Shown piece after piece: positions 15,909 to 24,963 of a stretch of DNA of 64,000 bases (within the stretch, counting starts at the first letter, position 1; the number at the start of each line of letters is the position of its first letter). Source of the DNA: PLA3 sp964592235 (GTDB lineage: Bacteria > Planctomycetota > Phycisphaerae > UBA1845 > UTPLA1); the NCBI GenBank assembly GCA_964592235.1, contig CAZQCF010000007.1, positions 62,001-126,000 of the forward strand. The letters are read 5' to 3'. Both the position numbers and the translations under genes were made by a program. The notes below the pieces were generated by a model, which worked only from the letters and a program-made list of their open reading frames with translations, was not told the DNA's origin and made no database searches.

Positions 15909-16724
15909 TTAGTTCGATTTGAGTGATTGGATGAGTTTGCGAAACGCCGCTTCGTGTTGTGACATGGTCCCCGCCGGGCCGGTTCCCTTGAAGAACCAAT
16001 TGCCATTGGGAAGTTCCACGATCGCGCACAACATGCGATAGTTCGGACGCTCGGGCGGTGCCTGCGGGTTCATCATCGCCGGTTCGCGATAGGTGCCGGA
16101 CACGTCAAGCGTGGTGACCTTCAGGTCGTTCACGGTCAGTCGCTCGATCTTGCAGGTATCGTCACCGACCGGCTGGTTGTCGGCCGTCGTGAACATGGCC
16201 TTCCATCGAGCGAGATTGGCCTCAACGTCTCCGCCTTCGCCCTGTCCGAAATAGAACAGGATCATCTCGCCGTCGCCGCTTTCACCTGGAAGCGCGTATT
16301 GCGCCTTGCGCATCGGAGTCTTCGGCTGCTGGGGCTTCCACTCCGCGGGCACGTCGTATTGCGGCGGGGCGGCACTCATGGCGGCGAAGGGCGCAGCCGG
16401 GCGCGCGACGTTGATCGGCGGATGGCCGGGCGGCATGCCATCAGCGGCTGGGGCCGAAGTCGCGGCGGCGTTCGCGCCGCTGATCGGAGGATGATTCGGC
16501 GGGAGCGCGGCGCTGCCCGGCTGCCCGACGACCTTTTCGCGCAGGGCTTCAAGATCCTTGTCGGCGGATTGCGGGGCGGACGGTTTCGCCGGCGGCGGCG
16601 CGGGCTGCTTGTCGCAAGCCACAGTCAGCAATGCTGCCGCGAGCAATGTGAATATCAGCCACGACGCACGAGGGCTGCCGCCACGACCTGCGCGATACGC
16701 GATACGGGGAATCTGGCGCGACAT
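15909..16724 (-). CDS. Lipoprotein of unknown function with P-P-x-H-P-P-I motifs
   Basis: 271 residues. The ATG at 16724 has AAGGAG 10 bases upstream. A hydrophobic segment ends at a lipobox L-T-V-A-C, so the protein should be lipid-anchored. A low-complexity Pro/Ala region carries two copies of a P-P-[NG]-H-P-P-I motif. A folded C-terminal domain of about 150 residues follows (P-x-E-W-K-P-Q...M-R-K-A-Q-Y...F-Y-F-G-Q-G-E-G-G...). A double Pro-His motif of this type turns up in exported proteins near cytochrome genes, but I cannot assign a function. It diverges from the tetraheme lipoprotein gene; a palindrome lies between them. Confidence 0.75.
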   Translation of the reverse strand: MSRQIPRIAYRAGRGGSPRASWLIFTLLAAALLTVACDKQPAPPPAKPSAPQSADKDLEALREKVVGQPGSAALPPNHPPISGANAAATSAPAADGMPPGHPPINVARPAAPFAAMSAAPPQYDVPAEWKPQQPKTPMRKAQYALPGESGDGEMILFYFGQGEGGDVEANLARWKAMFTTADNQPVGDDTCKIERLTVNDLKVTTLDVSGTYREPAMMNPQAPPERPNYRMLCAIVELPNGNWFFKGTGPAGTMSQHEAAFRKLIQSLKSN

Positions 16725-16806
16725 GGGCACGAATCTCCTTACTGCGAGTGTTAGAGTTTGCTGGAGGGATATCACCATATTCCGAAATCACGCAGGCGGC
16801 AAGGCG

Positions 16807-16822
16807 TGCGCGGAAACACGCA
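16807..16822. promoter_or_regulatory. Near-palindrome TGCGCG-GAAA-CACGCA
   Basis: One mismatch from the 6-4-6 element found at 14023 and 15811 (same half-sites, GAAA in place of GAAT on this strand). It is placed between two divergent genes, about 50 bases before the -35 of the tetraheme gene, so the spacing differs from the other two. Confidence 0.4.
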
Positions 16823-16864
16823 ACGGCCACGACGGCGGTTTCAAACCTTCTGAATCACAGCGGT

Positions 16865-16893
16865 TTGCCGATGTGAGGCGGCGTCCATACGAT
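16865..16893 (+). promoter_or_regulatory. Promoter of the tetraheme/octaheme unit
   Basis: TTGCCG, 17 bases, TACGAT. The ATG at 16905 is only 12 bases after the -10, so the message would have a leader of about 5 bases. This agrees with the lack of a ribosome site before that ATG. Confidence 0.45.
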
Positions 16894-16904
16894 TTACCTT
16901 CGCG

Positions 16905-17612
16905 ATGACTCTATCACCCCGATTCGCCGCGATTCGATTCTCGCGCCGAAGCGCGGGCGCACTGGTATGCGCCGCCGCTCTCGTCGTGTTCGTCTCGGCC
17001 TGCATCGATTCGTCGGAACCGTTAACTTCCCATGCGCCGTCGCGTAACCGGCACGAGCCGGCGACCCAACAGGCGTCGTCCGCAGCGACGCAAAGCGCGA
17101 CTTATGTCAGTCGACTGATCGGCGGGCCGCATGATTTCTCCGAAGGCCGCGCCGACGCGCGGAGCCTTTGCCTCATTTGTCACACCCCCGAAGGCATGAC
17201 GGATGGCGCGGCGCGGCTGCCGCGGGATCAACCCCCGCGCGCGGCGGCCGTGCTCGCACAGGAGGGTGATCGGGAGTTGGACCGGCACAGCCTCGTGTGC
17301 TTGGGCTGTCACGACGGCGTCATTGCTACGGATGTCTTCACGACCAACCACGCGGGCGACCTCGCAGGATTCGCCGGCAGCGCCGATGCGGGAACGGCGC
17401 TGGCCGGGCATCCCATCGGCGGAACGTATCCCGCCGAGCATCCGCGCTATCGGTCCGCCAACCTCGTCACGCGCGACGGGCGCATCCGCCTGCCCGGCGG
17501 TCGCGTTCAGTGCGTGTCGTGCCACGATCCGCATCATGCGGGCGGACACCCGGCCATGCTGGTCAAGTCCAACGAACGGAGCGCGCTATGCCTGTCGTGC
17601 CATCGACTTTGA
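16905..17612 (+). CDS. Tetraheme cytochrome c lipoprotein
   Basis: 235 residues. A basic n-region, hydrophobic core and lipobox F-V-S-A-C mark a lipoprotein. Four C-x-x-C-H motifs are present: C-L-I-C-H, C-L-G-C-H, C-V-S-C-H followed by D-P-H-H, and C-L-S-C-H at the very end. The spacing resembles the doubled-CXXCH cytochrome family used as small electron shuttles. The 3' end overlaps the start of the NHL-octaheme gene by 25 bases, so the two are translated together and probably form a complex. The start ATG is near-leaderless from the proposed promoter. Confidence 0.85.
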   Translation: MTLSPRFAAIRFSRRSAGALVCAAALVVFVSACIDSSEPLTSHAPSRNRHEPATQQASSAATQSATYVSRLIGGPHDFSEGRADARSLCLICHTPEGMTDGAARLPRDQPPRAAAVLAQEGDRELDRHSLVCLGCHDGVIATDVFTTNHAGDLAGFAGSADAGTALAGHPIGGTYPAEHPRYRSANLVTRDGRIRLPGGRVQCVSCHDPHHAGGHPAMLVKSNERSALCLSCHRL

Positions 17613-19606
17613 TCGGCCGCGCGCTAATGCTCGCGCTCGCGGTGTTCGCGATAATCGGCTTCGCGATCGGTGGCTGCGAACGGCGTATGGCCACGCAACC
17701 GTCGCCGGAGCCAATCGGAACATTGCACGCCGCTCGTATTACGCCGGCCGAACCGCGCAAGCCGAATCTGCCGCGAAGCGCTGCGCCGCTGGGCAATATT
17801 CAGATGGAATTGTCGCCGCGCCCGCAAACCCATGCGCTGGCGTCGCTGGTATTCGGGATCGACGACTCGCCCGCGGAGTCGTTCGGCAAGCCGATTCACG
17901 TTCGTGCTTCACGCGGAGACGATCTTTTCGTCGTCGACGCCTTCGTGAACAGACTACTTCACTGGACTTCGGAGGATGGATCAGTTGCACCGGTAAAGCA
18001 GCCGTATCGCACGCGGTCGGTCGTGGCTTGTGCAATCAGCCCGGATGGGGGGATTGCGACAGCGTATGCCGACCGCGACGGGGGCGAAGCGACGATTCTG
18101 GACTGGACCTGGCGGGAACATGACTGCTGGTTCCTCAAGGATATTGCTTTTCGACCGGGAGGGCTGGCGTTTGTCGGAAAAGAGCTTTGGGTCAGTAATA
18201 CTGCGATGCACCGGATTGAAGTTTTTTTTGCCCATTCTGGTCTATGGCTGCGCTCAATCGGCCGAAGTGGAGACGGCCCCGGCGAGTTTCGGACCCCCAC
18301 GAATCTGGCCGTGTCGCCCGATGGCAGCGTATGCGTCGTCGATACGATGAACCATCGCGTGCAGATTCTCGCCGCTGATGGGACCTGGCAGCGCAGCATC
18401 GGTCGCGCAGGAGATGGAATAGGATGCTTCGCATTGCCGCGCGACGCGGCCTTTGGCTCGGACGGCACGTTGTTCGTCGTCGATGCGAAGCTGGGCCGCG
18501 TGCAGGCGTTTGATGATCGCGGCGACGTGATCGCGGTCTTCGGCGACGCCGGCGACGATTCGCAGCGGTTGGTTTCGCCTTCGAGTTTGGCGGTTGTCTC
18601 GCAACTGCCGGGCGAGGCGGACGAACCGCCCGATGGGTTTGAGGCCGACTATTACATTCTCGTCGCGGAGCGCTACGCAGAACCGGGCCTGCGCGCGTAC
18701 GCCTGGGGCCGCAGCACAGCAACCCCGGCCGGACAGATCACCCCGCGCGCGAGATCGCGCCCGCTCGTGGAAGGCATTGAGCCGGCCATCAATCCGCACT
18801 GGTCGTCCGCGCAATGCAACGCGTGTCACGCTCCGGGCGACGGCGCGCCACGAGCGATTCCCATTGCGCAGGCCGATCGCACGTGCCTGTCCTGCCACGA
18901 TGGCAAACAGGCGCATGACGAGCCGCACCCGACAGGCAGGCTCGCGCGGACGGCCACGGTGAAGACGCCGGAAGACTGGCCAACCGACGCGGGCCGGCTG
19001 ACCTGCCTGACGTGTCATGACATTCGTCAACATTGCGAGGCGGCGGCGCGTCGCCCGGCGGTCAATCCCGCGATGCTGCGCGGGTACGATTCGGCGCGGG
19101 CCGATTCCTACTGCCGCTCGTGCCACGTCGAGGACGCTTCGTGGCGGTTCAGTCCGCACCAACAGGTCACACCCGACGGCGCGGTCAACTCACGCACCTG
19201 CTTGTTCTGCCACACGGACGTTCCCGACGTGCCGGCCGACGGCGCGCGACGCGGGCAGCCGCTGCTGCGAACGATTTCATCGCAAGGTTGTCTGACATGC
19301 CACGTTCGACACTGGGATGTTTCCGAGCGCGGCCACGTGGATCGCCCCGTGACGGATGAGATTCGCGACTGGCTGACGGCGAGTCGCGCCGATTCGGACG
19401 GCTCCAAAATCGCCGCCGGCGCGCTGCCATCGCATCTGCCGCTGGGCGACGGCCGCGTCACTTGTTACACCTGTCATAATCCGCACCAGCCGGAGTTGTT
19501 CCCGGCCGGCTCGCTCCTGGGGCAGCGATCCACCGCGGCGGAGGATTCCCACGCCGCGCTGCGCATCCCCAGTGCGTCACTGTGTTTGACGTGCCATGAA
19601 AAGTAA
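17588..19606 (+). CDS. NHL beta-propeller fused to an octaheme cytochrome c, lipoprotein
   Basis: 672 residues. The ATG at 17588 has GGAG 7 bases upstream inside the preceding gene; a second ATG is at 17627. The signal ends in a lipobox (G-F-A-I-G-G-C). Residues about 75-340 are NHL-type repeats (L-A-V-S-P-D-G-S-V-C-V-V-D-T-M-N-H-R-V-Q-I-L is a clear blade). After that come eight C-x-x-C-H motifs, several followed by a close second His. It has the same layout as the 20-heme protein at 3742-7170 with fewer hemes, so the two are likely ancient paralogues. The location, next to tetraheme and oxidase-assembly genes, suggests an electron-transfer role outside the inner membrane. Confidence 0.87.
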   Translation: MPVVPSTLIGRALMLALAVFAIIGFAIGGCERRMATQPSPEPIGTLHAARITPAEPRKPNLPRSAAPLGNIQMELSPRPQTHALASLVFGIDDSPAESFGKPIHVRASRGDDLFVVDAFVNRLLHWTSEDGSVAPVKQPYRTRSVVACAISPDGGIATAYADRDGGEATILDWTWREHDCWFLKDIAFRPGGLAFVGKELWVSNTAMHRIEVFFAHSGLWLRSIGRSGDGPGEFRTPTNLAVSPDGSVCVVDTMNHRVQILAADGTWQRSIGRAGDGIGCFALPRDAAFGSDGTLFVVDAKLGRVQAFDDRGDVIAVFGDAGDDSQRLVSPSSLAVVSQLPGEADEPPDGFEADYYILVAERYAEPGLRAYAWGRSTATPAGQITPRARSRPLVEGIEPAINPHWSSAQCNACHAPGDGAPRAIPIAQADRTCLSCHDGKQAHDEPHPTGRLARTATVKTPEDWPTDAGRLTCLTCHDIRQHCEAAARRPAVNPAMLRGYDSARADSYCRSCHVEDASWRFSPHQQVTPDGAVNSRTCLFCHTDVPDVPADGARRGQPLLRTISSQGCLTCHVRHWDVSERGHVDRPVTDEIRDWLTASRADSDGSKIAAGALPSHLPLGDGRVTCYTCHNPHQPELFPAGSLLGQRSTAAEDSHAALRIPSASLCLTCHEK

Positions 19607-19682
19607 AACCGCCAGGGGGTGTCGGCGAGAATCTGTTCTGTCAGGCGAGCCGGCTCGCCGCGATCGCCGCTCGACGCAAACC

Positions 19683-21884
19683 ATGATCGCATGCCACTTC
19701 TGCCATCTCCCGATGACCACCCGAGGCGATGCTGACGCGCCCGACGCAAACCGATTTTGTTGCATCGGCTGCCGGATCGCCTCTGACATCACCCGTGCGC
19801 GCGGCGAGGGCGGGCAGGCCGCATGGATCATGGCGCGCCTCGGCATCGCCGTCTTTCTCACGATGTCCGTCATGGTCATGGCGATCTACCTGTACGGCTA
19901 CGAATGGTCGACCCGCGCCGTCGGCGGTGCGGCCGCGCAAGGCGAGATGTCTTCGGCCCTGGCCGGCGTCATTCGTTACATATGTCTTATTTTTGCAACA
20001 CCGGTCTTTTTTATTCTCGGAATCCCCGTGTGGACCAGCGCCGTGGCGAACGCGCGGCGCGGAACGGCTTCCACCGACTTCCTCATCGTGCTTGGCGTCG
20101 CGGCGGCGTTCCTCTACTCCTACGTCTCCACGTTGCGCGGCGAGGGCGGCGTCTATTTTGAAACCGCCTGCATGATCCTTGTCTTCGTCACGCTCGGCCG
20201 CTACCTCGAAACCTCCATGAAACTCCGCGCTTCCGATGCAATCCGAGGCCTCGAATCGCTCTTTCCGGATTCCGTCTCGATCCGACACGACGACCGAACG
20301 GTCACGCAGGCGCCTCCGTCCGCGGTTCACGCCGGGCAGCATGTGATCGTCCCTGCCGGCCAGCGCATCGCCGTCGACGGCGTCGTCCTCGAAGGCACGT
20401 CGTATGTGGACGAGCAATTGCTCACCGGCGAAAGCGCCCCGATCGCCCGACAGGCCGGGGACACCGTTCGTGCGGGCACGCTCAACACCGACGGCGTCCT
20501 GATTGTCTGCGCCACGCGCGTCGGCGAGGAGAGCACTCTCGGTCGCCTCATGCGGCTGCTCGATGACGCTCGCCGAAGCAAGGGTCACTACGAACGCCTT
20601 GCCGATCGAATCGCAACGCTGCTGATCGCCGTGACGATCGGGGCGGCCGCGCTGGGCGGGTATTTCGGCGCGATCCGCGGCGGACTGGAAGACGCGCTCA
20701 TGACTTCGCTGGCGGTGCTGCTCATCGCATGCCCCTGTTCACTGGGAATTGCCACGCCCCTGGCGATCTGGGTCGCGCTCGGCGCGGCGGCCGCGCGGCG
20801 CGTGCTGTTCACCGGCGGCGAGGCCATCGAGAAGCTCGCGCGCGTGCGTACCATCTGCTTCGACAAAACCGGGACGCTGACCGGCGGCACGCCGACCGTC
20901 GCGCGTTTCACGGCGAGCGAAACGGATCGTGACCAGGCCCTGCGCATGGCAGCGGGCCTGGCTGCGCTGAGCACGCACGTTCTCTCGCGCGGGATCATTC
21001 AGTACGCCGCAGCGCGCCACGTGACGTCGGTAGGAATGAGCAACGTTCAATCGCTGCCGGCGCGCGGCCTGGTGGGCAAGCACGGCGACCAATCGTGTGC
21101 GTTGGGCAGTTCGGAACTGATGGCCGATCGCGGCCTGATGTTCGATCCGGCGATGCAGTCCGCGCGAGAGCTGGCCGAGGCGGCTGCTCGGCCGATTGTC
21201 TGCATCGGGTGGGACGGCGCGGTGCGCGGTGTGTTCGCGATGGACGAGACGCTTCGTCCCACGGCGAAGTCCGCGCTGGCCGCCATTCGACGGATTGGTG
21301 CGCGCGTGATGGTACTGACGGGCGATCACGCGCAACGCGGCGAAGCCCTTTCGCGCGAGTTGAACGTACCTGTCCGCTCGCGCCTCGCGCCGCAGGACAA
21401 GATCCGGCACCTGGAACAGGAACGAGCGCTCGGCCCGGTCGCGATGGTCGGCGACGGCTTGAACGACGCGCCGGCGCTGGCCGCCGCGGACGTGGGCATC
21501 GCACTGGGCTGCGGAGCCGACATCACGCGCGAGTCGGCCGACGTCTGCCTGCTGGGAAATGACCCGGCCGCCGTGCCGTGGGCCATCTTGCTGGCACGTC
21601 GCGCCGTTCGGACGATTCGGTTCAATTTGCTTTGGGCGTGCGTCTACAATGTCGGCGGCATGGGGCTGGCGGTCGCGGGCAGGTTGTCGCCGCTCGTCGC
21701 CGCCGCCGCCATGGTGATTAGCAGCCTCATGGTCGTCTCCAATTCTGCACGGTTGGCCCGCGCCGCACAACGACTTGATGATTCGGCGGTGGCTCCAGTG
21801 CCCGCGGACGTCCCGGCGCGTGGTGGAATGACTGCACCGACGCCGCACAGCCCAGAACGTGCCACATTGGAGGCACTTTCATGA
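19683..21884 (+). CDS. ccoI: Copper-translocating P-type ATPase, cbb3 assembly type
   Basis: 733 residues from ATG 19683; an in-frame ATG at 19596 would overlap the previous gene and adds a sequence without family resemblance. The N-terminus C-H-F-C-H-L-P-M and F-C-C-I-G-C-R is typical of the short CcoI/FixI/CopA2 metal-binding region. P1B hallmarks are present: T-G-E-S (actuator), A-C-P-C-S-L-G (membrane copper site), D-K-T-G-T-L-T (phosphorylation) and M-V-G-D-G-L-N-D-A-P. CcoI exports copper needed for the CuB site of cbb3 oxidase. The next gene overlaps its stop as ATGA, giving the usual ccoI-SafE pair. Confidence 0.9.
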   Translation: MIACHFCHLPMTTRGDADAPDANRFCCIGCRIASDITRARGEGGQAAWIMARLGIAVFLTMSVMVMAIYLYGYEWSTRAVGGAAAQGEMSSALAGVIRYICLIFATPVFFILGIPVWTSAVANARRGTASTDFLIVLGVAAAFLYSYVSTLRGEGGVYFETACMILVFVTLGRYLETSMKLRASDAIRGLESLFPDSVSIRHDDRTVTQAPPSAVHAGQHVIVPAGQRIAVDGVVLEGTSYVDEQLLTGESAPIARQAGDTVRAGTLNTDGVLIVCATRVGEESTLGRLMRLLDDARRSKGHYERLADRIATLLIAVTIGAAALGGYFGAIRGGLEDALMTSLAVLLIACPCSLGIATPLAIWVALGAAAARRVLFTGGEAIEKLARVRTICFDKTGTLTGGTPTVARFTASETDRDQALRMAAGLAALSTHVLSRGIIQYAAARHVTSVGMSNVQSLPARGLVGKHGDQSCALGSSELMADRGLMFDPAMQSARELAEAAARPIVCIGWDGAVRGVFAMDETLRPTAKSALAAIRRIGARVMVLTGDHAQRGEALSRELNVPVRSRLAPQDKIRHLEQERALGPVAMVGDGLNDAPALAAADVGIALGCGADITRESADVCLLGNDPAAVPWAILLARRAVRTIRFNLLWACVYNVGGMGLAVAGRLSPLVAAAAMVISSLMVVSNSARLARAAQRLDDSAVAPVPADVPARGGMTAPTPHSPERATLEALS

Positions 21885-22624
21885 CAGACGTTTCGGCCAC
21901 CACGCTCGGCGCCGTCCTCGTCGGAGGCCTGCTCGGCTCGGCCCACTGCATCGGCATGTGCGGGGGAATCGCTGCCGCCCTCGGTGCGCTCGACATCCCC
22001 ATGCGCCCGCTCGTGCTGCGCCATCTTGCATACAACGTCGGCCGTGTATTCACCTATGTGTTCTTGGGTGCCATGGCCGGCGCGGCGGGGCTCTGGCTCG
22101 GCCAATACCGCCTGCCTCTTGTCGCCGCGCAGCAGGTGTTCTCCATCCTCGCCGGCGTCATCATGCTGGCGGTCGGGCTAAGCGTGCTGGGAGTCCTTCG
22201 CCTTCCGCGCGCGTGGGCTTTGCCCGAAGCACTGTCCCCCCTTTTCAAGGCGCTGCTCAACGCGCGATCGTCCGGTGGTTTCTTCCTCGCCGGAATCGCC
22301 AACGGCTTCCTCCCGTGCGGACTCGTCTATGCGTTCGTCGCCATGGCCGCGGCAAACGGGACCGTCCTCGGCGGCGGCGTACTCATGGCCGCCTTCGGCC
22401 TCGGGACCATCCCCGCGATGCTCGCCATCGGCTGCGGCAGCCGGCTGCTCGCTCACTCGGCACGTCTCCGCGTCTATCGCGTGGCCGCCGTGTTGATCGT
22501 CGTGCTCGGCGGCGTCACGGTGGCACGTGCGTTCACCGCGCCGAGCGGCGCCTGCCACGATGCATCCAGTCATGCACCCGGGACCAATCCCGCGCATAAT
22601 TGCTGCAAAACGCCTGATCGTTGA
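21881..22624 (+). CDS. SafE/DsbD-like membrane protein (cytochrome oxidase biogenesis type)
   Basis: 247 residues with about six membrane helices. The opening G-S-A-H-C-I-G-M-C-G-G and the later G-F-L-P-C-G-L-V-Y are the conserved Cys motifs of the SafE/DsbD_2 family, which sits next to ccoI in many cbb3 assembly clusters. The C-terminus has a His/Cys-rich tail (H-D-A-S-S-H...H-N-C-C), possibly metal-binding. Translation is coupled to ccoI through ATGA. In this family a role in copper or thiol handling during oxidase assembly is likely but not settled. Confidence 0.85.
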   Translation: MTDVSATTLGAVLVGGLLGSAHCIGMCGGIAAALGALDIPMRPLVLRHLAYNVGRVFTYVFLGAMAGAAGLWLGQYRLPLVAAQQVFSILAGVIMLAVGLSVLGVLRLPRAWALPEALSPLFKALLNARSSGGFFLAGIANGFLPCGLVYAFVAMAAANGTVLGGGVLMAAFGLGTIPAMLAIGCGSRLLAHSARLRVYRVAAVLIVVLGGVTVARAFTAPSGACHDASSHAPGTNPAHNCCKTPDR

Positions 22625-22634
22625 GGTGCGCAGC

Positions 22635-23030
22635 ATGAGCCGCCCCGCCTGGAACTTTCTCGTTGATTGCCTCTCGCTTGTCGCCTTCGTCGCGCTACTG
22701 GCCTGCGCAGCGCTGGTTCAATTCGCCTTTCCTCCCGCCTCGCGCGCTGCCGGGTACGTGCTCTGGGGGCGCGGGATCGATTTCTATTCACGCGCCGCCG
22801 GCGTATGCCTCGCCGCCTTCACCCTCACTATTCTCGTCCACCTGATTCAACACTGGACCTGGGTCTGCAATTTCGTAGCCGTCCGCGTCGCACGCTGGAC
22901 CGGCCGCCCGTTTGCCGTCAACTCGGCCATCAATACGGTTTACGGCGTCGCCCTGTTGATCGCAGTCTTCACGCTGGTCGGCGGCGTACTCGTCGCGGCG
23001 GAGCTTTCCATCGTCGCGCCGGCACCGTAG
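22635..23030 (+). CDS. Small membrane protein, DUF4405-like
   Basis: 131 residues from ATG 22635. Four hydrophobic segments are visible. The second segment carries H-L-I-Q-H-W-T-W, a His pair that in DUF4405 and related small cytochrome b-like proteins could bind heme. The gene starts 11 bases after the SafE-like gene and belongs to the same unit. I base the DUF4405 label on the His-W pattern and size only. Confidence 0.65.
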   Translation: MSRPAWNFLVDCLSLVAFVALLACAALVQFAFPPASRAAGYVLWGRGIDFYSRAAGVCLAAFTLTILVHLIQHWTWVCNFVAVRVARWTGRPFAVNSAINTVYGVALLIAVFTLVGGVLVAAELSIVAPAP

Positions 23031-23048
23031 GATTCGATCTCGAAGCCC

Positions 23049-23768
23049 ATGGACTCCGCCTTGCTCGCCGCCGTCGAGTTCACACCGCTGATGATCGCCG
23101 CGCTCATCGGCTGGATCATCAGCGTTTGCTTCCACGAATTCTCACACGCCCTCGTCGCATTCTGGGGCGGCGACACGTCAACCGCCGAGCGCGGCTACCT
23201 CACCTTCAACCCCGCGAAGTACATCGACCCGCTTTTCAGCCTTGCCATTCCCGCGGCCGTGTTCATGCTCGGCGGCTTCCCCCTGCCCGGCGGCGCGGTG
23301 CTGATCGACTACTCGCGTCTCAAAAGCGACAAATGGGGTTCCTACGTCTCCGCCGCCGGACCGGTCAGCAATTTCATCCTCTTTCTGCTGACGGCGCTTA
23401 TCTTTCACCCGGCCCTGGGCATCGTCGATGTCACCACGTACGACCAGCCGAACTGGGTTTACTTCTGCGGCGCGATGGCCGTGCTCAATTTTATCGCCGT
23501 CGTCTTCAACCTGATCCCCCTTCCGCCCTTCGACGGCTTCGGCATCATCGAGCACAAGTTGAGCAACGAAACGCGCTGGCGCATGCGCATGCCGCAGACC
23601 TCGTTCGCCTGCATTGCCCTCGCGTTCTTCGGCTTCGGCCTCGAACCGGTGCAGCGCTTCGTCTGGGGCGGGTTCGATCAATTGTGCTCGATGCTGGGCC
23701 TTCCGACCGACCTGCTCGCCGTCTGTTTCCAGGTCGTCCTCTTCAACGAAGCCCCGCCGGCAGGCTGA
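23049..23768 (+). CDS. Site-2 protease (M50) family membrane metalloprotease
   Basis: 239 residues. Zinc site C-F-H-E-F-S-H-A-L (HExxH) lies in the first membrane helix, and N-L-I-P-L-P-P-F-D-G in a later helix supplies the third ligand Asp. Both are diagnostic of M50B rhomboid-like/SpoIVFB-type enzymes without PDZ domain. These proteases cut membrane-embedded substrates; the substrate here is unknown. It follows the oxidase-assembly genes by 18 bases and could be in the same transcript. Confidence 0.85.
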   Translation: MDSALLAAVEFTPLMIAALIGWIISVCFHEFSHALVAFWGGDTSTAERGYLTFNPAKYIDPLFSLAIPAAVFMLGGFPLPGGAVLIDYSRLKSDKWGSYVSAAGPVSNFILFLLTALIFHPALGIVDVTTYDQPNWVYFCGAMAVLNFIAVVFNLIPLPPFDGFGIIEHKLSNETRWRMRMPQTSFACIALAFFGFGLEPVQRFVWGGFDQLCSMLGLPTDLLAVCFQVVLFNEAPPAG

Positions 23769-23885
23769 TCGTCCGGCCAGGTCGATGGCCCGCCTCGCTG
23801 TCGCTATCATTGTCGACGAACGGCATCTGCTTGCAGGTGTTTACGGGCGGTCAACCTTTACTAGTGTGAGTGACACGAACCATCC

Positions 23886-24857
23886 ATGCGAATCCTTAGC
23901 GGCGTACAACCTTCCGGAAAGCTTCACCTCGGCAACTACTTCGGCGCGATGAAGCAGCACATCGAGCTACAGCACGCCCACGAGTGCTACATCTTCATCG
24001 CCAACTACCACGCCCTCACGACCATTCAGGACCCGGCCCGCCTCACCGGACTCACGCGCGATGTCGCCATCGACTACCTCGCCCTGGGACTCGACCCGGC
24101 CAAGGCCTGTCTCTTTCGCCAGAGCGACGTGCCCGAGGTCTGCGAGCTAGCGTGGATTCTCTCCACCGTCACCGGCAAGGGCCTACTCGAACGAGCGGTC
24201 AGCTACAAAGACAAGACCGCACGCGGCCTCTCCGCCTCGATGGGCCTGTTCAGCTATCCGATCCTTCAGGCGGCAGACATTCTCATCTATCGCAGCGACG
24301 CTGTGCCCGTCGGCAAGGACCAGGTGCAGCACATCGAGATGACCGCCGACATGGCGGGATACTTCCACAATACGTACAAGTGCGAGGTCTTTACGCTGCC
24401 ACAGGCGAAGCTCAACGACGCCGCCATCGTACCCGGCCTCGACGGCGAGAAGATGAGCAAGAGCTACGGCAACACGATCGATCTGTTCGAGGATGCCAAG
24501 AGCGCGAAGAAAAAGATCATGGCGATCAAGACCGACAGCACGCCGGTCGAATCGCCCAAGAACCCCGACACGTGCACCGTCTTCGCGCTGCTCAAGCTCT
24601 TCCTCGGCGAGACCGAACTGGCCGAGTGGCGGCGGCGGTACGAACAAGGCGGAATGGGCTACGGCGACGCGAAGAAGCGACTCGCCGAAGCGTTTGAGGC
24701 GACCTTCGGCCTCGCGCGCGAGAAGCGCGCCGCGCTGGAGAAAGACACCGCGTACGTCGAAGATGTGCTCGCTACGGCCGGCAAGAAAGCCCGCGCGCTC
24801 GCACAGGCCGTCATGGAGGACGTTCGCCGGGCGTGTGGGATCGTCGTTTCAAGATAG
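23886..24857 (+). CDS. trpS: Tryptophanyl-tRNA synthetase
   Basis: 323 residues, the usual size. The class I signatures are present: G-K-L-H-L-G-N (HIGH-type) near the N-terminus and E-K-M-S-K-S-Y (KMSKS). The opening R-I-L-S-G-V-Q-P-S-G is the standard TrpRS start. The enzyme charges tRNA-Trp in the cytoplasm. No T-box or trp leader was recognised in the 117 bases upstream. Confidence 0.97.
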   Translation: MRILSGVQPSGKLHLGNYFGAMKQHIELQHAHECYIFIANYHALTTIQDPARLTGLTRDVAIDYLALGLDPAKACLFRQSDVPEVCELAWILSTVTGKGLLERAVSYKDKTARGLSASMGLFSYPILQAADILIYRSDAVPVGKDQVQHIEMTADMAGYFHNTYKCEVFTLPQAKLNDAAIVPGLDGEKMSKSYGNTIDLFEDAKSAKKKIMAIKTDSTPVESPKNPDTCTVFALLKLFLGETELAEWRRRYEQGGMGYGDAKKRLAEAFEATFGLAREKRAALEKDTAYVEDVLATAGKKARALAQAVMEDVRRACGIVVSR

Positions 24858-24895
24858 GCAAGACGGCTGTTTGGGGAATGGCGTGTCTTGTTGTA

Positions 24896-24918
24896 TGCCA
24901 CTGCTTAGAGCAGTGGCA
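24896..24918. repeat. Dispersed palindrome TGCCACTGCT-N3-AGCAGTGGCA
   Basis: Perfect 10-bp arms around TAG, between trpS and the HAD gene. Copies: 31838-31860 (perfect), 42677-42699 (perfect, inside the threonine synthase-like gene), and 42632-42653 (right arm degenerate). Confidence 0.85.
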
Positions 24919-24963
24919 CGTCCGTGGCCCGGCGGGTTGCACGGCTCGCAGCGCGCGGGCATC

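Noticed and set aside
19596..19682. ATG 19596 as ccoI start
   Set aside because: Would add 29 basic residues unlike the family and overlap the octaheme gene; the conserved CcoI start C-H-F-C-H begins at 19683.
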